Source of the DNA: Thozetella sp. PMI_491
Taxonomy: Eukaryota > Ascomycota > Sordariomycetes > Chaetosphaeriales > Chaetosphaeriaceae
Assembly (NCBI GenBank): GCA_021432635.1
Contig: MU270018.1
Coordinates: forward strand, 131,579 to 195,578
Length of the DNA: 64,000 nt
Reading direction: 5' to 3'
In this document: positions 21,661 through 34,485 of the stretch, in pieces
Layout of the letters: each line of letters begins with the position of its first letter
How positions within the stretch are numbered: the first letter of the stretch is position 1
The notes under the pieces: generated by a model
Database searches by the model: none
Told to the model about the DNA's origin: nothing
The model's input: only the letters and a program-made list of their open reading frames with translations
Program-made: the position numbers and the translations under genes

Positions 21661-22829
21661 GCGAGCGACGCTGGCGCTCCCAGGCAGAAGCGGTCAATAG
21701 AGGTGTATACTATGGCGAAATGAATCTCGCAGCTAGCCGGGTGCTGCCACCAAGGCGAGAGCCCCGTTTGACAGGAACGCAAGGAGGGCCAGTGAGGAGA
21801 AATATTGCGGCAGACTAAATAACGTATATCATGAACTTAATGTATGAGAAATGGTGCAGTTCTGACCACTCGAGCGCTCTCTGTGTTCACCGTGGAGGCA
21901 TTAGAGGGGTTCAAAACGCATGCGTTTTGTGTGCTCTTCAATTCCCGATACTAGAGCAGCGTACTGGCACTGCCTTGAATGCTTCCAGGAAATTCGGGTT
22001 CGGCCAAGTTTATTCAAATGTTAGCTGGCTCTCAGGCTTGTGCAAGTCCTATCTGCTCGGCTTTGCACCCACCGGGGCCTGTTTGCAGTGGAGATATTCC
22101 ACGGCTTCTACAAAGTCTCCAGATTTCAATCGTCTGTCACTTGTCAGCCGGTGGCCACCCAGCTATTTGGCTGTGGAATCCGAGACCAATCGCTTCGCCA
22201 TAACATTAATGGAACTTGGGCACACGATCGGGGTGTTGCTTTCACTAGGCTATGGGGGCGGGCCCCGTTCGGTGCATATGCCTCCCACATCCCCTTGCCA
22301 CTTGCGTGAATCAGAGCTTCAGACCCATCGATAGCAGTGGATGCAGTGCAGCAGAGGTGTGATGAGAAGTTGCTCTCAATTGCAAACATGAGACCTGATT
22401 TTTTCGCCTAGATAGACAGACACGTAAGGCTGCTCTCCGCCGAGAGAGGCTGGTTCTCCTTCACTTCTTCAGGAGGTAGGTATCAAAGTCTGCTCCAATA
22501 CCTTCGCCAAGGCGTTCCTTTCCGCTACACCATTTCGAAGACATCATTCCCTTCGCCTGAAATGCCGTCTCGTGTCGACCCAACCCATGATTCCCAAAGT
22601 CCTAGGCGACTACTTAAAAACAGCAGTAAAAGGATGTGTGACCATAACCCCTTTCCCCCTCCAGTGAGCCCAAAGATTGTGATGATATCCAAATATGACC
22701 CTAAGAGATATCCCCGCCCCCAAGAACTCCATCGCGTCATAACTCCGTCGCTGATATCCACAGGAATGTGACAGGAAACACAAGTGAATGGCTGTAGTCA
22801 TAATACTAACCGACAGAAATAAGGGGTTA
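21661..22829. other. Convergent intergenic region PSG1-like / sugar transporter
   Basis: 1.17 kb between convergent 3' ends. It is closer to balanced base composition than the coding DNA. Forward open frames of up to 167 codons near 21831-22334 have no recognisable domain. No RNA gene was seen. Confidence 0.55.
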
Positions 22830-24780
22830 TCAATAACTGAAGTCGACATTACCCATTTGTTGTAATACTTTGTCGTCTTGGGACGAGGTCGCCGTCGTAC
22901 CGCTCGCATTCGTGTCCGACTGTGCTGTACTCGTCCGTGACGGTTGGAGCTCGAGTTGCGGCTCCTGAGGTGGTATGCCACTGTCCGAGAAGCCGAAGTC
23001 GCGCATCTGCTGGAAGCTCCAGCTGGGTTCGAACTTGGTGCTATTCCAGGCGTAGTCGACCCGCTCGTACATCTCGTCGATTTGCTCCAGGCTGATCTTG
23101 CTCGTCTCGTAGACCATGAACCAGACAAAAAAGATCGCTACGATGCAGAAGGCCCCCCAGACGAAGAAGACGCGGGCACCGAGGTCGGCATAGCCCGACC
23201 CAGAACCACCTTCGACCAGGTAAGGAGTGCCGTAGGCGATGCCGAAATTAAGAAGCCAGTTCGACGCGGTGGACACCGACATGGATTTGGCGCGTACCTT
23301 CAGCGGGTAGATTTCAGACGTCACGACCCAGACAACGGGGCCCCATGAGGCAGCGAAGAAAAAAATATAGACAGCGACGAAGGTGATGAGGATCTGGCTG
23401 TGATGGAGGGAGTCGGGGGTAGCGGTGCTGAACGAGGCGATGAGGAGCTGGCAGATGGCCATACCGATGGCGCCGATGATCAGCAGCTTGCGTCTGCCCC
23501 ATGACTCGACGACCAACAGGCCGGGAAGGGTGGAGATGGTGTTGATGAGTTGCATTATGAGAGTGATAAGGAAAGGGTTCGAAATGTTGGCGCCGTTGAA
23601 GAAAGTAGTCCCGTAGTACCTAAGGAATAAGGTCAGCACGCGCGAGATTGTACTGGGATGGATGCCATCCCTCCCGGAAGTTACGCACATAATAAAGTTC
23701 ACACCGGTGAGTTGCTGTAGCATCTGTAGGCCACAGCCAGTCAAAGTGCGACGTCCGAGGTGTGGGCTGCCAAAGAAGATGTCCTTGTAAGTGTCACGGC
23801 CGAGGGCCAACTCATACTCGTGGTTGGCCTCGATCTCGGCCAGCTCTTCGATGAGGGCCGGATGGGTGATGTCGAGTCGGCGTAGTCGGCTTAGGGAGAG
23901 TGCCGCGGCACCTTTGAGGCCACGCTTGACGAGATATCGCGGGGTCTCCGGAAGGATAAGTAAACCCAGGGCGAGGACGCAGGCCCAGGTGAGTTGGAGA
24001 CCCATAGGGACACGATATGCAGCCGATGACTCGTAGTCGTTGGTGACGATGCTGACGATAGCTGCCGTCAAAAGGCCGAACGTGATGGACAACTGGTAGG
24101 CGCAGACCAAAGTTCCTCGGATCCATTTTGGAGCCATTTCGGACTGATACAAGGGAACTAGTACCGACACTATTCCCACTCCGACACCAGCGAAGAACCT
24201 AGAACACCGCCTCGTGTCAGTCTCGCAGACACACAGACGACAAGTATACAAGTGAACCCTGTTTTGGGTAGAACACGCACCTTCCTACGAGAAGTAGTGG
24301 GATGTCGACCGCGCAGACCTGGAAGACGGCTCCAAACGAGAAGACGCCGATGGCGCCGATGAGGGAGCGACGGCGGCCAAAGATGTCGCCAAGAGGAGCC
24401 GAGAGGAGGGAACCGACGACGGTGCCGAGGCTGAGCATCGAAACGATTAGAGCGACTTGTTGGGGGCTAATAGCCGGTTTCTGATCCCCGTCGAGGAGGC
24501 CGGTGCTGAATTGAGATTTGAAGGACGGCATGGCGAGAATGCCGTTGATCGAGCTGCGAGGGATCGCGCGGTTAGCATTTAGACTCATCGCCGGAATGGC
24601 CGGCGCGGGCGTGGTGTTCTGATGGCGCCGATTGAACTCTAGAGAGATCGGAGGAGGGCCTCACCCTGTGTCGTAACCGAACAGTATTCCACCCGTGGCG
24701 ACGAAGAGCCCGACCATGATCGCGGGTGCTGACGACCCGGCGACATTGTCAGGCTTCTGCCAGCCCATGGCTATCGCCAT
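22830..24780 (-). CDS. MFS sugar transporter (hexose/RCO-3-like)
   Basis: Exons 24780-24665, 24553-24281, 24198-23689 and 23619-22830 give 562 residues. All sugar-porter signatures are present: GGILFGYDTG at helix 1, GDIFGRRRSLIG, LPETPRYLVKRG, QQLTGVNFIMYYGT, ESWGRRKLLIIGA, and a late helix ending WVVTSEIYPLKVRAKS. Twelve membrane helices are expected, in the plasma membrane. The C-terminal tail is about 95 residues (MYERVDYAWNSTKFEPSWSF, then RDFGFSDSGIPP). That tail recalls the Neurospora RCO-3 group of glucose transporter/sensors, which affect glucose signalling, but this assignment is tentative. The gene starts downstream of a 4.9 kb spacer; a CCAAT box in reverse orientation (ATTGG) lies at 25032-25036, about 250 bases upstream. 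Confidence 0.9.
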
Positions 24781-27700
24781 GGTGAAAGGTAGGTTCCGTC
24801 AGGCCAGAGTCGATGTTGTGGTCGCAACCGAGTCGGGCTGGTCGACGATGGGACGAGGTCGGATTGAGGGCGGTGCGATCATTCGAGAGAGGCAGAGTCT
24901 CGTCGGGTGGGTGTGGATAATGGTAGGTAGACACAGGATTAAGGAAAAGAGTGGAGAATCAGGGAGGAGGGAAGAACGGAGGGCTCTTGATCAGCGGCCA
25001 CTGTGGTCGCTCTTGGGGGGGCCGGACGCTGATTGGCCCAGCTCTACCCAGCCCGTGCGAGACCTGCAAGTCGTCTTGGCGTTCGATGGGCCTGCCAGAG
25101 GGCTGCACACCCTTTTTTATCAAGTCCAGAAGAGGGAAAGCGGCAGCGCGGTCACTTTCCACTGCCCTCTCGCCCCTATCCCGCCTTTCCTCTTCCGTCG
25201 CTGGTCGATGCGACTGTTCGCAAGCCTTGCTCCTGCGCACTTCGCCAAACGACGCTTGGCCCTCCGCTGCTGCCCGCGCTGCCACGGTCCTTTGGTCCTT
25301 TTTTCTATTAGGTGGCTGGCCGCCTGCGCCAACCTTGCTCTCAGGTGCTTGCCCGCTACAACAGCCCACTGGCTGGCCCCGCGCGCGCCCGGGGCCCAGC
25401 AACTCATGGCCAAGACTCGGGTGAGAAAGAGCGGGAAGATTGAGAAGCCGACAGGGTCAGCATGCATCTCAGGAGACACCGGCGCTCCTCTCTCGACCGC
25501 CACCCATCACCACCCCGTCCCTCCCTCCCCCTCTCCCCCCCTCCCCTCTCCAAAGTCTCAATTCCAGCGAAGTATCCAGGCGCTCGAGTGATTATGCTCG
25601 TCGACAGATCACTTAATCCATCCCCTCCAACCAGGATCAAGACCCCCAGGCCGCCCATCGGTTAGGGCCTTTGCTGCAGGCTGTCAAAACCACAAGCAAG
25701 CTTGGTTCAGGTGGCCGTCAATTGCGCTGGGTGATCGGTGACCTGCGAAAGGCCCCAGAGATCTGCTGAGCGAACCAATACATCCAGCCAAGACACGCAG
25801 GAGAGGGGAGAAAGCCAATGTTGTATGAAATGACGGGTTCCAGCCTGGCCCACCTGAGACAAGGCGCCCGGCGATGGGCGGTACCTTTTGGTACCTCAGG
25901 ATGCTACTCCTACGCCATCTTCGTCGCATATCCATAACCCTGGTACCAAAGAGCTACGTCAGGAAGCGACAAGGCTCGTAGCAGCCACTAGGAGGAGGCG
26001 ACAGTGATCCTGCCCAGCCAATCAACACGCCAACGCACGCCACCACAGCTTGCTAGTGCCGGAGACGTTTGGCGTTGGAGCCTTTTTTTTTTCTCTCTCG
26101 GCGCTGTAGCTATCGTAGGCTGAGAAGTCCTGACGAAGTTTCCCAGCCAAGGGATGATGAACACGGCTGGGACGTGATGGGGCTCTTTTTTTTTTCTTTC
26201 CTTCCAGGTGCTCACCCGCCCCCTCCACGCACGCTCTTCGACAGATCCATGTAAACTGTGTACATAATTGCAGCCGCCTGGCCCCAGGCTTGGCTGAGCC
26301 CCACGAAGTCAAGCATCAAAAGTGGCGCCATGCTCGGTCGTTGTCGCACAGACTGACCTGACAGCGAGCACCATTTAGTTTATGGTTTAGGTAGCGCGTC
26401 GATTTTGGCGGGGTATTACAGTAGCCAACAGCCCTCCTGTAGTGACCTTTTTCTTCTCACGGGGCGGAGGAAGCTGATGGAGGACGTTGTACTAGTTGCA
26501 GCTACGCTCGGTACCCGTCAAGTACTTTTTTCCAACGGAGGCTGCCCCAGAAGGGGGGGGGATCCTGTGAGAGTGACTTCCGAGTCTATTGGCATCGGCC
26601 CCATCAGTACATTTGTCTTTTTCTGCCACTGTGCAAATCCCAATCCGCTTATTGTGGCAACTCCCTTTTGCAGTAGGCCAAAAGACAGCGTGATACATTT
26701 GGTATACACTTTTATTTAGACAAAGTTACATTTTCGAGACCTTAAGGATTTTCACATTGGGTTATTGCTTTCTCTTCTGGGCTCGCGGGGGTTACGTGCC
26801 TAAGGCCAATACCCAAGGCTACCGTGCATGTACAGTAGGCTTGCTAGTTATTGTTATGGTTCAAGAGGATCGATACAAGTGGGTCCTCCCCGAGGCGAGA
26901 ACCGGGGGATCAGTTGGCATCTGCGGGGAAAAGAGGGCGACGGTTTTTGAGTGCCGGGGACTCCGTATGTACCAAACCTTAGCCGTGGATCCCAGACAAT
27001 GGAGCAAACTGGCGGTCACTGCGCTTTTTCCCACAATCCCATCCCCTCCTCCCCCTTGGTTCCTCGTCCTCGGGATCAGGTTCCTTTGCTGCGGGTTATA
27101 AAAACAAACAAAAAAGCACCTTTAGCTTCTGGGTGCCAATTAGAATGCCTTTCTCCTAACACTAGCAAGTCTCTACCTAGGTAGGTAGTTGGCTGCCGTG
27201 GTAGGCAGGCTTTATACCTTCGCGCGATTTGAATGCCCCGGACGCCAAGACGGCGGCGTGTCACGTTCTCGGTGAGGAGTCTGTCCATCTATCCTGGAAG
27301 CAGGATTGAATTATTGGACCTCGCCGGGCTGGAGCGGCGATGGCTTCCGATTGCATCGACAGATCGAATCCTCTGGCAATTCGCGCCTAAGCCGGCACTG
27401 GCCCGCCGCCGCTCGATGCAATGCACTGTTTGGCCACATTGCAACAGCCTTTTGTAAGGGTTCCCTAGGCCTGGAGACACATTTCTATCCCTAGAGAGTG
27501 AGCTTGGGCGGGGAGGTTATCGCTGCTGGCGAGACACCCCAAAACGTCTCGTGCATAAGTCCGACGCTGTCGAACCCCCATCCCCCCCCCCCCAATCCGT
27601 CTTGGACCATATCGTTGACGCCGGCTCCCCCGACTCTGACTCTGACTCTAAGAATCACTTCATGAAGGCTCCCCAGTTCCGGAGACGTCTAGCTTCCTCT

Positions 27701-29660
27701 ACATACCAGTGAGTACCTAGGTATGTACGTAAGCAGACAATCAGACAATCCGCGATGGCCCAGTTAGCGAGACAGTGCCATTTGGGGATTTTAGGCAGCC
27801 CATGCGCGCCACCAACATGGCGGGAACCCCTTTTCCAACACAGCCCTTGGAGCTGCTCTCGGATCAAGAGGCGTATCGGCCTGCCTGTTCGACAGCTCTT
27901 TCAGCCCTCCCCCCAAAACAAGCCACCTCACCCGTCTCCTGTTTCTGCCTCTTTCCTTGCTCGTTATTTTTATCACCGGCCATCCGCCTTGGCTGCCGCG
28001 CCTGACTGTGGTCCTGCGTCAGCAATCTCGTCCTACTCCCCTTCTCCCGTCTTCACCTTCCTCCATCTACTGGCGAGGGAGCGCCACGGATAAGTGGCAG
28101 TCACTCACCGCAATTGTGGCTTGCAGCCTATTGATGGCTCGCATGTAGGGCTTGTTCTCCTTGCCAACCGATGGTTCTGTGAACGCCCTTGGCCTATGTC
28201 ATGGTTTTTCTTTTTACCTAGCTAGCGACCGTTCTGTGATGGAGAGCATCTGGCCTAGCAGACGCAAGCTGTTTGCTGAGACGAGCTGTCGTGCGATACC
28301 CCCGGTCCCTCAATGAGTAAAGGACGGCGGCACAGCCAGCAACTGATCCTCCCCTGAGCTCTGCGTGAAATGGCTCTCCAGTAAGCTGAGGAGGGCAAGA
28401 GGCGGCTCTAAGACCTGCCTTGATTGCCAACTGTCTCTCCTGGCTCGTCTCCCGCATTTTAAGCTTGTTGGGAACAGGTTCAATATAGAGCTGCAGCTGA
28501 GATTGGTTCGTTGGCAGACACATGGACCGCGACAAGAAGCGTGGGATTCGTCTCCAAACCTTCAGGGTCGTGTCGTCGCCGAGGATCTGCAAGGATGGTT
28601 GCCTGGATAGAGAACATTTAGAACTCGTCCCGCGAAGCAAAGTACTTTTCGTACTGTGCGTCACCGAGTCTTATACGGAAGGTACAGCTAGTCGTGAAAA
28701 AAAAGGTCGCCCCTTCGCCATGGAGAGAGGGTGGAGGGGTGCAAGTCAGCACATGCCAACCGGTCTGACTACCTACCCTCGTCGTCACACCCACGAGAGC
28801 AGGCAGTATTGGCGCATCGTCGCTTTCTTTTTCGATATTGGCCGCGGCGCCCGCTCTACACTCGCTTGATCACGGCCGCAATAGATGTCTCCGTCTCTCA
28901 TAATATGCTTCCCCGCGGAACGTCCCGGCCATGTCTTGGCCAGAGGATGCTGACTGCAGGCCATCCGCGAGAGCTGGTAAATCAATGTCGGGTTCTACAA
29001 TAGTCAGACTAGCGCCGGCAACACAAATAAATGGCCTCGTGCTATGAGAGCGCTCACCACCCTTACTCTACTCCTTCGAGAACCAGGAACCTTGGCAATC
29101 GATGTGATAAGGTTTGCAACGAATGTATTGCATGCGGGTTGCGGGTTGAGCCAACCTCGGACGGCGTACGACACCCTGGGGCGCACAAGAGTGCAGTACT
29201 TCCGAGCGCTAAGCCAGCCCGTCACCGTCAAGCTGGACAAATGATGGGGCTGAGACAACATGTTCACCTGCCCATAGAACTTAGATGTTCACCTCAGTTA
29301 TTCTTGTGGGACAGTCATGCGGGCGACTACGAAGCAAGCGGTTCCGGGGGAAGAGTAGGCACGAATGTCCGGTATTCATCCAAAACGTGAGAAAACACTA
29401 ATAAAAAAGCTATCAATACAGTCCCCAGGTGTACAGCATCTACCACACCTGCGTAGACGGGCTCTTGTCCAGTTATACAACGGGGCCCGGCGGCCTTTTC
29501 TTGCTGTCTCACTTTCCAAGCTGCGTCATCCAAAGTGGACCCCGGGAATTCTATCTCGGTTCATTCAGCGACGAAGGGCTCTCGCGCCTGTAAAATCGAA
29601 AGTCCCGGTATCATGATGGTTTCCCCTTCCCGTCCCTTTCCCGTCCTGTTCTCCCTGGCT
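24781..29660. other. 4.9 kb gene-less region upstream of the sugar transporter
   Basis: No credible protein-coding frame was found; the longest (24695-25591, +) overlaps the transporter's first exon and is low in complexity. Contents seen: pyrimidine tracts at 25500-25560, T9-T10 runs near 26082 and 26189, GGTACCTTTTGGTACC at 25880-25895, CTACCTAGGTAGGTAG at 27174-27189, GAGTACCTAGGTATGTACG at 27712-27730, and a C10 run at 27582. It probably includes the transporter promoter. The remaining 3-4 kb is unexplained. Confidence 0.5.
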
Positions 29661-31761
29661 TTAGATCTCGAGAGTTACCTTCTGGCCCTTCACCCTCCCG
29701 ATGACCTGTTCTGGTGCGTACTTGGGGATGACCTCGTCGTCGTGCAGCATCTCGAACTCCTCGGTGGCATCGCGACCCATAAAGTTGAGCAAGGCCTGGG
29801 GCCCACCGGGATGGTCATCGAGCCAGTTGGTGAGGTCGAGGACGACACCCTTAACGACCACCCACAGGTCCTCCTTCTTGTTGTGCTTAGCGACCTCCTC
29901 CAGCGTGAACTCCTTCTCCGGGATCGAGAAGGCTTTCGGTTCGCTCGACTTGCTTGCCGACTTACCAGCGTCCTTCTGAGGGCTGGGGCTGGCAGCGGCG
30001 GCCACGACGGGCGCACTGGAGCCGGCCGAAGCGCCAGTACCCCACTCCACCGAGATCTTGCCGGGCTGGGAGGGATCGATGTGCAGAGCGATCTGACCCA
30101 GGCGCGACGCGGCCCCGGCCGTGCCCTTCAGGGTTTGCTGGAACAGGTAGTTGCTAGCCGTGTCACCGGCGACGCGGCCGTAGACCACGCAGCCCAAGAG
30201 GGACGAGCCGCCCAGACGGTTGGCGCCGTGGACGCCACCTGCAAGCTCACCGCAGGCGAAGAGACCGTCGAAGGGAGCCTTGTCTTGGTTGAGTACCTGA
30301 GCCTTGTCGTTGATCTCGATGCCGCCCATGGTGAAGTGTAGCACAGGCTCCATCAAGGCGACGTGGAAGTTGTCGCTGATGTCGAGGGGCATATTGTGGA
30401 AGAACTTCTTGCCCCAGGGATCCTTCTGCTTCCCCTCGGCGATGGCATTGTAGGTCTGGAACGTCTTCTGAAGGTGTTCAGGCGTGCAGCCAATCTCCTT
30501 GGCCAGCTCCTTGCCCGTGATCTTCTTCATGAGGCCGCGGCCCGAGTAGTGACGGGTGTGGAAGTCGAGGGTGTTGGAGGCTTTGGAGTTGAGCACCAGG
30601 CGGATGGGGAACTTGCCCTTGTCCTTCTCTTTCCACATCATGCCCGAGACATAATCACGGTGACCGAGCTCATCGCAGAAGCGGTCGCCATCGGCGTTGA
30701 GCAGGATACCGCCCTCGCCGCGAAGTGCCTCGGCAGCAAGGAACTTCCACTTTGAGCCGGGGTCCTTAGGGTCGACCAGGCCCGTGGGGTGGACTTGGAC
30801 CTTGTCCATGTCGATGCCGTTTCCGCCGATGGCCATGACCATCTTTTGGCCGTCGCCAGTGGCGTGTGAGCCGTTAGTAGTGGCGAGGCCGAAGGTGTCA
30901 GGGCGGTGCTTCTTCAGGAGCGAGCTGTCTCCGAAGTCGGCAGCATAGCCGCCAGTCGCAAGGACGACGGGTCCGTCGAGCGAGAGCGACTCGCCGTTCA
31001 ACTCGTATGTGACACCGGTGATCTTGTTGCTCTCCTTGTTAAGGCCTGTGACCCGGGCCTTCTTGATGATCTCGACACGGTCCGGCTCGGACTCGGCGAG
31101 CTCCTCTAGCCTCTGCATCAAAGCGTAGGTGATGGCCATGCCGGGGAATTTGGCATCATGGCCACGGTGCGTCCGGGGCTGCGAGTGGCCGCTGCGGCAG
31201 GTGTCAGCAAAAGTCGTGCCTTGCCGGCTACAGACGTGTGGGGGACAGCACTCACCCTAGACGGGAGACCAGCGTAAGGTCGAGGTTGAAAACATCCTGA
31301 AGCCACTCCACCGCCGCGGCCGACTTGTACGTCAAGACCTTGATGAGGTCAGGACGGGCCTTGTCGCGGGCGGACTTGAGGGTATCGTCATAAAATTGCT
31401 TAACGGAATCGCCAATCTTGGCGTCCACCTGGGTTCTCGTTAAAGCACCGTTGATGCCAGAGGTAGCTTTGGTCGAGTTGCCTCCGAAAAAGCCCTGCTT
31501 ATCGAGGACGACAACGTTCCCTCCGGCGAGGTAGATGGTGTGGGCGGCACTCAATCCGGACACTGTGGACAGCGCGCGAGATCAGCAACGGGTGCGCTCG
31601 GGTATGGGCAAGCACGGATGACATGTGATGACGGCGAGGGCGGCAGTGGCGGGGCCCGCACCAGCAGAGAGCTCTTTTCAGGAGCTCCCTTGGAAGGGAG
31701 AGAAGGGGGCGGGGATGCGAGACTTACAGCCGCCGCCGACAACGATAACTCGTGGGGCCAT
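29661..31761 (-). CDS. OSM1: Fumarate reductase (Osm1-like) fused to cytochrome b5
   Basis: Exons 31761-31728, 31562-31256 and 31191-29661 encode 623 residues. The first exon is 34 nt; joined to exon 2 it gives the FAD dinucleotide motif VVGGGLSGLSAAHTIYLAG at residues 7-25, then FFGGNSTKATSGING. The flavocytochrome/fumarate reductase core runs to about residue 500 and includes the FAD-contacting LATGGYAADFG and HGANRLGGSSLLGC. An Ala/Ser/Pro/Lys linker leads to a cytochrome b5 domain (about 540-620) with haem ligands in DDHPGGPQALL and FEMLHDDE. Family enzymes reduce fumarate to succinate and reoxidise FADH2/NADH in low oxygen. The protein starts directly at the Rossmann fold without a leader, so a cytosolic location is inferred. 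Yeast Osm1/Frd1 lack the b5 domain. Confidence 0.9.
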
Positions 31762-33684
31762 CTTGATGCAAATCTGATGCGACAGACGATGAATTGGGCG
31801 AGGGGAGGAAAGGCGATGGGATGGTTGGAAAAGAGAAAGGGGAGAAGAAAGGAGAAAGATCCTGCTAAGAGGAGTGGAATGCCCCGATGATATTTGTGAC
31901 TTTGGTCCAAGGTACCGTCTAGCTCGGGCGGGTGTGCTGGTGCAAATGCTGACACGCTGATTCGTGTGCCGAGGTCAAGCGCTGGGGCCGGCTTCTCCAG
32001 CAACTGGGCGGAGCTAGTCACAGGCCAGACAGGCCACCCCCCACAGGTCCCCCTCGCTCGCAAGCTTTGCGTTGCCGATGCGCGGCCGACAGGCCAAACG
32101 AAGGGGGAGCAGGGAGATCCGTGATGTTCGGAGCAGACGGAAAACTCGTCCTCGCTCACTTTTCTGTAGGCAGCTCATTGCCCAGAGCAAAGAGAGCCGG
32201 CTGCTGACCACTATGGCCCAATTCGATTTCGAGTTGGGGCTTTCCTTCCCTCCGCATTCCGGCCCGGCTTTCTCGCCGTCCCCCCCCCCCTCCACTCTTT
32301 CTCCCACAGGCTCCCTGTAGCCCAGCTAGCCCCGGCTCGATGCTTGTCCGAGAGAGCCAAACCTCGCTCTGCTTTCAGCGCAGATACCGAGGCTCTCCGA
32401 CGGCCTGCCAGATGGTAAACCCCACTCTCTGGCCGTTCCCTCAGGTCTCATCGGCTTTTGCGGGTGCCTGCCGGGTATTGACGAAGCCGCAGATACTCGC
32501 TGCATCGCAACGCCTTCATACTTGCTTCGTAGCTGCCAGCTGCTGCGACAAAGTCCGATCACGCTTCCCGCATGCCTCGTCCTCTTCTCCCCTTCTTTTC
32601 GGCCGGCGCCGTTCTTGACTCGTCCGGCCATGCTGAGCTAGGATCCTTACGCGGAAGACTCCACTTAGTCACGAGCCACCTCTCGCCCCTCCCCCTGAAC
32701 CAGAATCCAGGCCTCTCATCGCTGTCTTCACATGTGATACATTCTGCTCAGCCTTGTGCACGGAGCCCGGAGGGAGACCTGGGGCCTCCACATCTGGGGT
32801 AGTCAGATGATGACTTTCGCGGAGCAACCATTGGGGGATTTGCTAGGCGGAGCCTAGTATGGTCCGGTCCAAATGAGACCTTCCAGTGGTTGGCCACTTT
32901 TTTTCCTTTCCCTCGAAAGGAGAAAAAACAGCGGCCTCTGCAAAATAGCATCTTCCACCCCCACCGTAAACTTCGTTTTCACATGCAGAGACATCAGCCG
33001 ATGGGCTCACGGGGCCCCAGTTTGTTCCCAGTGGCATGGAAAAGGGCGATATACGAAGTAAGGGGAAGAATCTGGAGCGGCTTCGGCGATATGAGTGCTT
33101 CGATTGCCATCATGCAGATAGACTTGGAGGGAAACATCGCATGTATTGATGAGAGTGTTCGCCCTTAGGTCGGTCGCCTTGTCCTTCCTGCCAGCCCCAA
33201 TTTTCATGGTGTGGTTTCGACTTCTGGCATGTGAACATGTTAAAACGGGCGGTACTGCGGCAACGGTACTGTGGCAGCGGCACTTGTGCGCATGATGGAC
33301 GGCGCGTGCCAAAACGGCCAGCGAAGAGTTCATCTCTTCTATCCCACATGCTTTCCGCTCGGCTTAGAACTATTTTCTCCTACTTGCAGTTCGGAAATCC
33401 CCTAGCCTAGCCTAACTTTTTGATATTTCAAAGTGTGGTTGGCGAGGCTGATGACTTCTTGAAGCCCATCTGCGGGAGTTCGGCGCTAAGATGTGGCGGA
33501 TTTGGCTGATTGCCTTGGCTATTGACGTACGTCACGACTAGCGCCCAAGTGTTTCGGACACCCCTCAGCGCCACCCTAGAAGACCAGACTAGGGGACATC
33601 AACCAGCGCACGGCAAAGAGAAGCACCAGCAGCTGAAAGCGGCCATCGTACCTACCGGCAAGCTAAACCTTACCAGATGCCAAA
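31762..33684. promoter_or_regulatory. Divergent spacer fumarate reductase / FAS1 protein
   Basis: 1.92 kb between two divergent starts. It is GC-rich with C10 at 32280-32290 and a GGCGGTACTGCGGCAACGG-like element at 33248-33268 that resembles the GCGGTAYT array at 8443. No gene or RNA was recognised. Confidence 0.45.
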
Positions 33685-34485
33685 ATGAGAGGTGCTCTGT
33701 TCCCGGTCCTTGCTCTCGGTGCCGTCGTCTCATCGCAACTCGCCCCGCCCCTCTCCCCCGGGCCAGCCCGCACGCTGGTTCGACCCTTCTACCGAGACCA
33801 ACATCCCATGATGGGTCCCTCCGGCCCCGGCCCAGTCCTGCCTCCCTCCGACCCGGCTCCCGAGGGCCCGTCGCCGGGAGGACCGGGCTCTGTGACCCTA
33901 CTCTCCGACGTCATGGGACGCGAGCGCAGTATGAACATATTCGCGGGGCTCGCTCGAGACATCGAATCCGTGTCTCAGCGGCTTGACGACTCCTCCAAAA
34001 ACTCGACCGTCCTAGCGCCCCTCAACTCGGCCGTTGAGAGTCTCCCCAGGAAACCCTGGGAGGACCCCCGCGACTATGGCGCCCTAGGCCCTAACGCCTA
34101 CGAGGGCGATGACGGCCAAGAGAGAGCCCAACGAAACCTGCGAAGGTTCGTCGAGGCCCACATCCTGCCTGTCAGCCCTTGGCGGGCGGGCGAGAGAGTC
34201 AAGTCTCTCGGAGACGATCAAGCCATTTGGTGGGAGGACAGGGACGGGACCAGAATCGTAGGCATATAAGGGCAATCCGACTCTGCCTTCTTGGGGCTGA
34301 CATGCCAGCAGATCCAGCCCGGCAACATCGAGGTTGTCAGCGTCGCAGGCACTGTCGCTAACGGAGAAGTGGTACGTCAAAACACCCCCAGCAGACCGAT
34401 CTGCATCTGCCTAGGCTATGGCTGAATTTTTCCTTTCCTTCTTACCCTCTAGTGGATACTCAAGAGTGTACGGAACTACTCGTAG
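33685..34485 (+). CDS. Secreted single-domain fasciclin (FAS1) protein
   Basis: Exons 33685-34257, 34312-34371 and 34453-34485 encode 221 residues. A signal peptide (MRGALFPVLALGAVVSSQLA) is followed by a Pro/Gly-rich linker and one FAS1 domain from about residue 70. The H1-like motif is TVLAPLNSAVESL, and the domain end, assembled over both introns, reads IQPGNIEVVSVAGTVANGEV then WILKSVRNYS. The last exon codes for only ten residues plus stop; without the splices the frame ends three codons after the first donor. There is no GPI signal or membrane span. Fungal single-FAS1 proteins of this kind are conserved but poorly characterised; adhesion or vacuolar roles have been suggested for the family. 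Location in the secretory pathway is inferred from the leader. Confidence 0.82.

Noticed and set aside
24695-25591. A 298-codon plus-strand frame
   Set aside because: It is antisense to the transporter's first exon and then runs through pyrimidine-rich spacer without domain structure.
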